IMG/VR virus record: IMGVR_UViG_3300009149_006183 | Location: 1-64,000 of that record | Source: a virus | Reading direction: 5' to 3' (one strand) | Length of the DNA stretch: 64,000 nucleotides | Shown: one piece after another, positions 41,205-51,000 of the stretch | How positions within the stretch are numbered: the stretch's first letter is position 1 | How the letters are laid out: each line of letters starts with the position of its first letter | Translations under genes and position numbers: made by a program | Notes under the pieces: generated by a model | The model's input: the letters and a program-made list of their open reading frames with translations, nothing else | The model's database searches: none | Told to the model about the DNA's origin: nothing

Positions 41205-41692
41205 TAAACACCGTTTTTCCGATTGTTGAATTCTTTAACGCCATCCTGTTTATATTGCTCTACCGACGAGGAAGAAAATCCTAATTTAATTAAAAAATCC
41301 TCCCAATATTCACAACTATTTAACTCGTCTATCATCTCACCAAACTCACTATCCGATATTTTTGAGGCCACCGAGGTTTTCCTGTCTATCTTTTTCTTAG
41401 AAATAACTCCTTCATCTATTTCCTCATCTATTCCTTCATCTATTCCTATTCCTTCTGTATATTCCTGGACCATGTCGCTAACAAAATCTTCAATTGTCAT
41501 AAAGTCTAATTCTACTATAATCTTATGTTCGCAAGGACATAAAAAATCAAAGAAAAATACAGTTTTCTCTTTATATTTAGAGCTAACTCTAATTCCTATT
41601 CCCAAAATCCCGTTTTCATCCATAGTCTTTTGACATTGTGGACATCGATATTTATGCAAATCTTTTTTAAGCCACGTTGGAAGATCTATCAT
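41204..41692 (-). CDS. zinc-ribbon-containing hypothetical protein
   Basis: The first 70 residues form a zinc ribbon: YRCPQCQKTMDENGILG at the start and FLCPCEHKIIVELDF about 30 residues later, giving four cysteines in two knuckles. The rest contains acidic repeats (EGIGIDEGIDEEIDEG) and a helical tail. Zinc ribbons of this size are used for protein or nucleic-acid contact in phages. No closer family is visible. The 41204 stop overlaps the next gene's ATG by one base. Confidence 0.6.
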   Translation of the reverse strand: MIDLPTWLKKDLHKYRCPQCQKTMDENGILGIGIRVSSKYKEKTVFFFDFLCPCEHKIIVELDFMTIEDFVSDMVQEYTEGIGIDEGIDEEIDEGVISKKKIDRKTSVASKISDSEFGEMIDELNSCEYWEDFLIKLGFSSSSVEQYKQDGVKEFNNRKNGV

Positions 41693-41742
41693 ATTTATAA
41701 TCCTATTAAAAATTGAAAAACTGAATCTCTACTCAACACCAT

Positions 41743-42963
41743 TTACCTCTTCTCATCTAAATGTAGATTATAAGACCAGGTTATCCCTCTCTTATCGTGT
41801 ATGCCAAATATTTTCTGTTCCGCTCTTGAACTCCTTTGTAAGTTTTTAAGTGAATAGATGTCCGAACCAACGAATGAACCATTAAACAAAAGTTTTCCGT
41901 GATTTGTTGTTATCTCTGCTGCATTATGAAAGTGAGCAGCGAGAGTATAGTCTGGAATTTCCCCCAAAACTCCAATCATTTGCTGCTCATAAGTTTGAAG
42001 ACCTTTTAGCGGAGTTCCGCCCCCGCGAACGTCCTCTCCATGAATTAATAAAAATTTATGATGTCTAATTTCCTCTAACATCCACCAGGTCTTAGGTACT
42101 ACAAATTTTACTCTAGGATTATTAGAAAATCTAGACTCTAAGAATTTATAACATAAGAAATCCCAATTAACATATTCTTTTTCAAATCCTTTAGGAGCGC
42201 ATCTTCCGTGATTCCCTGCAACACCATAAAATTTTATGTCATCAAAAATATCTAGCCAATAATAAATCATATCAGATATGGCATCATAACCCGCAATCAT
42301 TTGGTCATAAATTGGCATGTTAATATATGTTGGGCTCCAATTCCCGACATTATTCATCCCAGCCACTATGTCACCAAGACAGAATATATGAAGGGTTGGA
42401 ATCTTATATAAATGTGAATGCAGTTCAACTATATCTTCTGTTCCTCTTTTTAAAGTTTCGATACGCTTATAAAAGATATCTTGGTTATATTCGCTTATAC
42501 CGCCAGTTTCTTCTAAAGAATGTTCATGACCAATATGGGTATCAGAGAATAAAAGCCCGACATCCTCATTTGAATGCTCATATTTTGTTATACTTCTAAC
42601 TTTTGTTGCTTTACTTTTTATCTCTTTAGTTGGTAAACGTTCGATAGCCGAAACTATTCTGTCTGCTATTAAATCTGTTTTATACATGTCAGCTTTGAGT
42701 CGTCTATCGTTTAAATTCGACAGATGTTGTCCATAGCCCCTTTTTAAATCCTCTTTCATGCGGTGAGTATTTTTGTCGTAGAATTGAGTCTCTGTCCAGT
42801 TTGTAGCTCTATATTTTTTTTCACAGGAAGCAACACTTCTTTTTAGGTCTAAAGCTATTAGCCTATATGGAATATTTTCCAATCTTAATGCATATAATAT
42901 TTCCATTTCTTTTTCCGTCCAAGCTTTTGTATTAAAATTACTATTGCTTGTTTTTTTATTCAT
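41743..42963 (-). CDS. metallophosphoesterase with N-terminal helix-turn-helix
   Basis: The 406-residue protein joins two parts. Residues 12-58 look like a Myb/SANT- or GcrA-type DNA-binding domain (WTEKEMEILYAL, IPYRLIALDLKRSVASCEKK). The remainder is a calcineurin-like phosphoesterase: LLFSDTHIGHEH, FCLGDIVAG, VAGNHGR, LLIHGEDVRGGG and AAHFHNA, covering the five metal-binding motifs. The substrate could be DNA ends, nucleotides or RNA; an Mre11/SbcD role is possible but no SbcC is visible. It overlaps the next glycosyltransferase by 8 nt. Confidence 0.8.
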   Translation of the reverse strand: MNKKTSNSNFNTKAWTEKEMEILYALRLENIPYRLIALDLKRSVASCEKKYRATNWTETQFYDKNTHRMKEDLKRGYGQHLSNLNDRRLKADMYKTDLIADRIVSAIERLPTKEIKSKATKVRSITKYEHSNEDVGLLFSDTHIGHEHSLEETGGISEYNQDIFYKRIETLKRGTEDIVELHSHLYKIPTLHIFCLGDIVAGMNNVGNWSPTYINMPIYDQMIAGYDAISDMIYYWLDIFDDIKFYGVAGNHGRCAPKGFEKEYVNWDFLCYKFLESRFSNNPRVKFVVPKTWWMLEEIRHHKFLLIHGEDVRGGGTPLKGLQTYEQQMIGVLGEIPDYTLAAHFHNAAEITTNHGKLLFNGSFVGSDIYSLKNLQRSSRAEQKIFGIHDKRGITWSYNLHLDEKR

Positions 42964-44080
42964 GATATTTATCCTTTTTTATTAAATCGTAATATCTACT
43001 TACTATGTTATCAAAACAGAAGTCACTCTGTGCTTGTTTCTGCCCTTCTAAAATAAGTTTATTTCTATACTCACTATTCTCTAAAATTTTAATCAATGCC
43101 TCTGAGAAAGTGTTAAATATCTCTTTGTCATAAGTAAAATTGTTATCTATATCTAAATTTTTATTAGCGATAATAATACCGCCGGACAATTCTGAGGAAT
43201 TTCCAACAGGTAACGAAACCCAAGGAGTTTGTGACGCCATAGATTCAATCAGAACTAATGGAGCCACTTCTTTCTGAGAGGGAAAGGCAAAAACATCTGC
43301 GGCTAAGAACGCAGAAACAACATCTTCTCTGTCTATATCTGTTAATAATTTAAAATCTATATTTTCGTTTTTAGCGATATTTATAAATCTATCTTTTAAA
43401 ATTTTAGAAAAGGGAACATCCGTTTTTGCGCTTATAAAAATAGCGATAGAATTTTTAACTTTATTTTGTACCCTTTTAATAATTTGTGGTAAAAATTCCT
43501 GTCCCTTACCTGGAAAGAAATTAGAAACACACAGAATTATCTTTGCATTCTTGTCTACGTTATATTTACTTCTAAAATCAACTTTACAATTTCGGAATTC
43601 TGAAAAATCAACACCGTTTGGAATTACAGAGACAGGTATCTTGTAATGTTTGCACATTAAATAGTCTATGTATTTTTGAGAATGAACAACAACATTTATA
43701 TCATTTTTGTTTTGAATTAACTTTTGTAAGAGTCTACCGTCCTGTCTCATTGCATTCATACCAACTAAAGCTATTGTTTTTCCACATTTTATATTTTTAA
43801 TATTATTTAAAAAATATGACCAATGAAAAAACATATCGCTATAAATTAGAACATGGTCAGGTTTTTCTTGTATTAATTCTTTTAAAAATTTTTGAGGAGA
43901 TGGACTTAAATTTTTATATAAAACATTATTATATCTGATTGCGGGACCAACATGAGATTTGCTTATAATTGAACAATCACAATTAAATTGTTGGTACAAA
44001 GATTCAGCAATTTGTTGAACAACTTTCTCACATCCCCCACAATGAGGCCATGAATGATTTACTAATATAAAAATTTTCAT
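42956..44080 (-). CDS. glycosyltransferase, GT4-like
   Basis: This 374-residue enzyme has the N-terminal acceptor-side loop HSWPHCGGCEKVVQQIAES and the C-terminal GT4 signature VSNFFPGKGQEF and DVFAFPSQKEVAPLVLIESMA, with the E-x7-E-like pair, plus SVIPNGVDFSEF. These resemble glycan-chain retaining transferases using an NDP-sugar. It is adjacent to a GT2 gene and just downstream of the structural genes on the minus strand, so it may modify virion proteins. The exact linkage is unknown. Confidence 0.88.
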   Translation of the reverse strand: MKIFILVNHSWPHCGGCEKVVQQIAESLYQQFNCDCSIISKSHVGPAIRYNNVLYKNLSPSPQKFLKELIQEKPDHVLIYSDMFFHWSYFLNNIKNIKCGKTIALVGMNAMRQDGRLLQKLIQNKNDINVVVHSQKYIDYLMCKHYKIPVSVIPNGVDFSEFRNCKVDFRSKYNVDKNAKIILCVSNFFPGKGQEFLPQIIKRVQNKVKNSIAIFISAKTDVPFSKILKDRFINIAKNENIDFKLLTDIDREDVVSAFLAADVFAFPSQKEVAPLVLIESMASQTPWVSLPVGNSSELSGGIIIANKNLDIDNNFTYDKEIFNTFSEALIKILENSEYRNKLILEGQKQAQSDFCFDNIVSRYYDLIKKDKYHE

Positions 44081-44089
44081 TATCAGTTA

Positions 44090-44893
44090 TTATTTAAACT
44101 CTGGTAAATATTTTTGCTTTAATATAGGTATGTCTTTTTTATTCCACTTGGTTTTAAATTTACTCCAACTACTTTGAAGAATGGCTTGCTTTTCCGTAAT
44201 TCCGATATTCCCTAAGGTTTGATGAGCCATATGAATTATTTTTGCTTTAAAATTCCACCCGATTTTAAATCCGGCTTTATGAGCTCTAAAATTAAAGTCA
44301 GGATCTTCGAAATAAGCTGGATTAAAAATTACATCAAACATACCTATTTCATCAACAACTTTTTGTTTAATTAACATTCCTCCACAACCAACATAACTAA
44401 AATCTTGATTTAATTTATCGTTTTTTCTACAAGGCATAAATACGTCATTAAGTTTCCAAGCCTCTACACCAACTAAATCATAACCAGAATTTAAAACAGA
44501 TAAATGATGGTCTAACCAGCCTGGACAAACATACTGGTCATTATCTAAAAACATTATATGATTTGGTTTCCTATTCTCATCTTTAGAAGTATTATATCCT
44601 AAATTTCTTCCTCCAATAACACCTAAATTCTCAGGGCATAAAACTAAAATTGAATTAAATTTATTTGTTTTATAAACATTGTCAAGAAGAAATTCTACTG
44701 TTCCATCTGTTGAACCGTTATCAATCCATACCAGACGAATGGATGTTTTTGGAAGATTTTCTGAGAAATGTTCTAAGAAGTTTTTAGAGACTTGAAGATG
44801 ATTATTAGATAAAACAATTATATCGACATTAATTTCTTTATGGTCTAAATCATTAAAGAATACTTTTGTTTTTGAAAATTTTTCTGTGTACAT
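44090..44893 (-). CDS. glycosyltransferase, GT2-like (rhamnosyltransferase-like)
   Basis: The 267-residue protein has the GT2 GT-A fold motifs: IIVLSNNHLQVSKNFLEHF, VWIDNGSTDGTVEFL, NLGVIGGRNLGYNT, IMFLDNDQYVCPGWLD (DxD), then AYFEDPDFNFRAHKAGFKIG with the catalytic ED. It probably transfers a sugar to a lipid- or protein-linked acceptor. It is the first gene after the terminator-like hairpin at 44914-44936. No clear ribosome site is visible in front of the ATG. Confidence 0.88.
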   Translation of the reverse strand: MYTEKFSKTKVFFNDLDHKEINVDIIVLSNNHLQVSKNFLEHFSENLPKTSIRLVWIDNGSTDGTVEFLLDNVYKTNKFNSILVLCPENLGVIGGRNLGYNTSKDENRKPNHIMFLDNDQYVCPGWLDHHLSVLNSGYDLVGVEAWKLNDVFMPCRKNDKLNQDFSYVGCGGMLIKQKVVDEIGMFDVIFNPAYFEDPDFNFRAHKAGFKIGWNFKAKIIHMAHQTLGNIGITEKQAILQSSWSKFKTKWNKKDIPILKQKYLPEFK

Positions 44894-44913
44894 AAGCTCG
44901 CTTCGCTCGCAAA

Positions 44914-44936
44914 AACCGTTCTTTTCAAGAACGGTT
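44914..44936 (-). terminator. intrinsic terminator-like hairpin in the 165-nt gap 44894-45058
   Basis: AACCGTTCTT and its perfect complement AAGAACGGTT form a 10-bp stem with a three-base loop, followed on the minus strand by TTTTTG. This looks like a terminator for the structural-gene transcript that ends at 45059. A GC-rich direct repeat (GCGAGC, GCGAGC) follows before the glycosyltransferase ATG. A weaker 5-bp hairpin (GTACT/AGTAC, about 44980-44995) lies nearer the structural gene. No other gene is visible in the gap. Confidence 0.7.
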
Positions 44937-45058
44937 AGTAGTTTTATTTTTAATTATCTTGTAACTTCTATAAATATATTTTTTAGTACTCTCAAGTACA
45001 TAAGGATACAAAAATAAAATACACTTCTTCAAACAAAATTAGAAGTTTTGAAAATTTA

Positions 45059-48000
45059 TTATTCATCTTTTTTAAAAAGATATCCCCAACCATAGATTTT
45101 GACAGTAGAATCTGTATTATAGTTTTTAATTTCATTGGCTATCTTTAAAAATTGTCTATTGGCAATATTAATCGTAAAATTACTGTATTTCTGCGTTTTA
45201 AATAATATCTCTCCACGCCTGGGGTATGCAAAGTATTCACTATTGTTTACTATATCTCCGTCACTATTAAATAAAACAATAAATGCCCCATCAGCCCACG
45301 GCCCATTTGTAGTTTTATAAAGAAATTTGTCAACTCGAATTAAAGGCTCGAAGGATTGTCCTAAAAATTCTCCGTCTCTTTTAGGAATAATAAACTTGCC
45401 ATTTTTATCTTGAGAAGGAACTCCGTAATTCCCAAAATCTAGCCAGTCAGCCGAAGTACTAGACAATGATATTCCAGATTTAATAAATTGACTATATATA
45501 TCTGTTGAGTCTGTTTCTGTGCTAACAACTATTTCTTTTATTGGAGTCAACAAATCAATAGAATTAGTGAATATATAATCGATCTTCGGTTTTGTTATAT
45601 CTATAAAAAGCCCAGTGACTAAAGGATCTGGAAAAGATCCGCCATATTCATTATAAACTAAGCCTGATAATAATTCAAAATCGAATTTAATATATTTTCC
45701 ATCTATTTCGCTCAAATTAACGGTTGCATTCGGTTCAATCCAGTTAGAATACTCTGTATAATTATACCGATCCTGACTAATTGCAAATCTCCACCTACCA
45801 TCCGAGCTAGACGGTAGAGTAAAATACGCTGTCAAATTATTTATTCTATAAATATCTAAAAAGTCATAAATATACGTTGCAGAGCCATAGCCTAACGATC
45901 CACGAACGCCACCAGATAATAGACCGATATAATCGTTGATAGAATCAGTGTCATTTAGCGTGAGACTCTGTCCTTTTGTTTTATTAGATATGAGATTATA
46001 ATCTTTTATTATAGTCTGTTCGTATAATGATGGAGAAATATCATTGAATGATATATTTGAAATAATTACAGGAACATTTTCTGAACCTATTCCCAAAACC
46101 CTATCTATGGCCCCATTAGTGGTTATTGTTGATGAATTAGGCTCGTCGTCACAAAATACCATAATCAATTTTTTGTCATCGTCGTATAATATATTTGATA
46201 AATCAATAGTACTTTCCTCGATAGCCGATTGTAAAGGAGAGTTCCCTATAGGCTCTAAAGTCGAAAGAGTATCTATTATATCTATCGCTTCGTTGCCACC
46301 AATCGGAATTGCGGTTAATGTCTCTATTTCTGAAATATATCCAGAACTGGATTTGCAATTTATATACGAAGCATTATTTTGATATAATTTGTTTGATAAA
46401 ATAGAAATGATTTCGTCTTCACCGGTCATCTGTTTGATTGTAATATTATTACTAATATTCGATCCATCGATATCAAGATAAACAATTGGATTATCTATTG
46501 AGACAAACCCAATAAAGTTCTTGCCAACATAATTACTATCTATAATAGTAACCTGTAAAACTATTTTATATTGAATATTATCTTCTGACTCGTTAAATAA
46601 AGCCGTATTCGTTACTAGATTTAAAACGTCTTCTGACCGGGCACGGACAAGGACATTTCCGCTACCATTTAATAATATTAACCGACCGTCATCCAACTCT
46701 ACATTATAACTGGCGAATTCAGTTGGTATTGTATATATAAGTTCTCCTGTAGCAGAAGCTGATTGTATAAACCCTTTGATACTAACCTCGATATCTCCTG
46801 TAAATTCAGTTCCAGTCTCATCTTCAAGATTTATATGTATATTTATTCCCTGCTTATTGTTCAATAACAAAGTGCCTGTTGATATTTCAGAGTTTATTAG
46901 TAAGAAGCTTTCCGACTTGCCGCTTTTAATTCCACCGTAGATATATAAATAAGTAGTCCCAGCAACGCTAGCAACCGAACAAGCCGCCCCATTAAGTCCA
47001 TAGATTAAACCGTCTTGTTCGGTAGCATTAAACTCTGAAGAGGCGTAGTTTACAACATTAAAACTTCTTAAAAATTCGCTATCGATATTAGCTCCACCCA
47101 TTATATATAGATTTTTCATATAATTACACGCCGCCGACTTATAATTAGGAAACGGCATATTCAACCAATATTTATCAGATAGTTCTACAGTTTCTGTAGA
47201 GATATTATAATTAAAACTATCTTTCATTATTACTTCAGTTCCACTTATATCTGATGCTCCACCTAAAACGTAAATAGTACTATCCTTTACAAAAGAATAA
47301 GGGGAGAATCTTAAATAAAACGACAACTCGCTGTCTATAGTATCAGAATACGACCAAGAATTTCCGGCTATATTATATTTAAGAATTCTATCATTATAAA
47401 TATTAGTTCTACCATCAAAAGAGATGTCCCTTATGCCGCTTAATATATAAACATTTCCAGAAATGATTTCTGCGACACCATAAGCTATTCCATATTTAGC
47501 GTCAGATTCTACAATATCTATCTCGCTAATCGACGGCATATCTCTCAAAATTAACCAAGAGTCGTTAACTGTATCATATCTTTCTACTGATTGGCTTACC
47601 GACAAAGCATTACTCTCGACATCGTATACTAATCCACCAAATATATAAATATAATTTCCTAAAACAATGGACTCTGCGGCAAATTTTTTAATGGGAGACG
47701 GCTCTTTTGTCGTCCATGTCTCAGTAGTCGGATTATACTCTTCTACCGAATCTTCTATTATATTGCTATTTAGTCCACCAATAACATATATCTTATTATT
47801 AACTGTTTGCCCTACAAAAAAAGCTCTAGAAATGGTCATGTCATCCTTTGATTCCCAACCAGAACTTAAGCCGGTATCAATATCCATACGGTACGTTTCT
47901 TTTGAAAACATGTTTCCCTCATTACCTGCGGCAGTATCTTCGTCATCAAAAAAGAATTTAATTTTAAATACTTTGACAGTGTTTACTGCTTCGCCAAGAT

Positions 48001-51000
48001 TATAAGGAAATATCACATACAACTCTGACTTAAACGTCTCATTTGCGGGTATTGGATTTAAGACAATAGAAGCATAACTTCTTATATCTTCTGAATAGTC
48101 AGGTATAATATGATTTATGCAGTAAACTAGATTGTCTTCAACATTTAGCACCGGATCTCCAAAGTTAACGGTCTGACAGAATATAGGAGTTCCGGCTTCT
48201 ACTGGGTATCCTCCACAAGAAACATCTATAATAATCTCGTTTTTAGAAATTCCATCGACAACTAGATTATCAACAGTAGCTCCATTTACTCTTTTGTCTA
48301 TTACTGTTATATGCAACGACTCGCGAGGAATAAGTATTGACGGGATAAGAGTATCACTGACACCTCCTCCACCCGTCAAGGATATAACTTTTCCGTCGAA
48401 TACAGTTGTTAGTGATCCTGATATTGTAATCTCATTAAGATATTCTATAATATTATTATCTGGCATGCACCCGCATATTGGCTCAACGGTTTGAGTTCCA
48501 ACCGAATATTGATTATAGTTCTTAATTTCTCCTTCTGCTACCGGCCCAGGATTTTTGTACCATTGAGCGGCCATGATAATCATGTCTTTCACGGTTATCG
48601 CCCCGTCACCGTCCAGATCCCCCTCTGCCAACGTAGCTCCGTTTGTTCCATAATATGATATGAGTGTCGCAAAATCCGCCGAGTCTACGCTTCCATCTCC
48701 AGTTAGATCTCCTGATGCTCCGGAAATTCCCAAAGACTCTCCGAACACTTTGTTAATCCTAAAATATACGTTAGTAAACAGTGCATCTTCCAAGGCAACA
48801 TAAGCATGACCGAATGATGATGACGCGTTGCTTGTATCTAATTCGGCCCGGCCGGTATACGGATCTATTATTTCGACAACATCTCCCCATAAAATTTCGA
48901 CTGCTGGATCGCTTGCAGAAATATAAACCAATTGCCCAGGCTCTAACTCGTATATGGTTTTGCCGAGAGTTAGCATACAACCCCTAAAGCAATCAGAATA
49001 TTTTGTAGTAGAGCTAGAAGCATCATGAGATATCGTCATTTTAGCGTAGTCAATACCATCAGAAAATACCTCTTGTTTTAAGTCGTCAAATTCCATTAAA
49101 AAGTGAGAAGAGGCAGATGATTGTCCGGTATCTAGTAATGGTTTATAGACTAAAGTAGAAGAAACCGTCTCTGAAACACCATTATATATAACAGAAGCGG
49201 TTAAAACATTTCTCTCAAATACCGGCTGCGAATTGTCATTATAGCTTAATGGTTGTATCGCAAATAGCGGCCCAATAAAGACATTATCAGCAACACCATT
49301 CGTTATATAAGAATACACGCCATCTGATTTAGAAACAGAATCTCGCGAAAAGATTGGACGACTAGTAGAGTTATCATCTTTTGCTAGAGTCCATTTAACC
49401 AGAGTATTATCATCCGGATAAGAAACTAAATCTAAGTCGTCTGGATTATCTGGATCTACAATATATACATTGGCAAATTGTTCTAGAGTATTAATTCCAT
49501 CAGATAATGGAACATTTGGAAGTAAATTTATTTTTAGGGTATTAGCGAACACAACAAAAAACTTTTTAATTATTTCAAGACTATTTACAGTTGCTTTAAC
49601 ATATATTAAAATCTTTTGCGGAGTTTCTGGGGGCAAAATATCTATATCGCAATATCTCATAGCCGCAGCAGCTTCAGGCTCTCCAGACGAGTCTAGGGGG
49701 TCTAAATCTCTTACTAAGGTCGGTAATACTCCAGAACTAGCCCGTATTATATCATTTCTTGTTGAAGCAATAGGCTCGATATTTGACGATAAATCTTTAT
49801 CTGCGTTATATATAGCAACTTCTATTTTATTTGGTCCCAAATATCTATTTCCACCAGAAGAAAACGAATTATAAGAGAATAAAGATCTTACTGTAAAGAC
49901 CTCTGACGAGTTAATATATGCTCCATCATAGGTTTTAATTTCTTTAGTAGCATTGTTTAAAGCTTCAACTTCTTTTTGAAAAACAAGATTAATAAATTTA
50001 TTTTTTAGGTTAGATAATTGCAAAGAAAAAGGATTAGAAAACCTTATTAAAAGCGGAATGGTCGTATATTCAAAAATATTTTCAGTATACGCCCCATTAG
50101 CATCTATAGTACTATTAACGTCTTCTACATAAAATGTGGGAGTTATCGTTACATTTATCTTATCCAGGTTCCTTAGTAATTTTCCATTATCAGAAATAGA
50201 TTTTATTCTCAAAGAAAATAACCCACTAGAATATCCAGACACAATATTAGACGTTACTATCCTAGATAACTCAGCATCGCTGACTGGAGTAAATGAAGTT
50301 TCCCCGTTAAAGATATCTTCAGCGTAATCGTCCGCTAAAACCTGTTGCACAGAAATATTTAATGATACCTTAATATCTTTATCCAGCACAGCTCCGAAAT
50401 CGTTCACTATCTTAGAATAGATGACCATTTCCTCAGAGAATAGAGCATCAATAGTTCTATCTTTAATCGGATCATCCCACGATAAACTTATAGAATTGCT
50501 ATCGAGTATTTCATAAGATAACCCTGTTACCATTTTTGTAGGGATGTCTTCATTGTTATTTCTAGAAGATGGTAAGCCAACAATGTTCTCTACAGGAGAG
50601 GTTCTTCTATACCTATCTATTGAGAATATAGAATAAAAATGTGTGATTTCATTAACCAATTCAGTATGCACATACTCTTCTAAAACACCTTCAAATATTT
50701 TTGTGCCAGTCTTCTTGCCGTCTTTTATGATAGGATAGGAATCATTAGAGTAATATATAGCACTTCGCCTGCTACCATCAAAAGAATTACCTGACCACTC
50801 TAAGTGTGTTTTGTTTTTTCCAGATGAAATTGACACACTATTTAAAGATAGCATTACATTATCAACACTTATATTCTGAAAAGCTTCAGCGGACATTCCA
50901 GGAATATAAACCGGAAGATTTGGCGACTCAAAGATGTTGCTATAGACACCATCGCTATTAACAGAGAATATTCTAAAATTGTAAGTACTATCTACAATAA

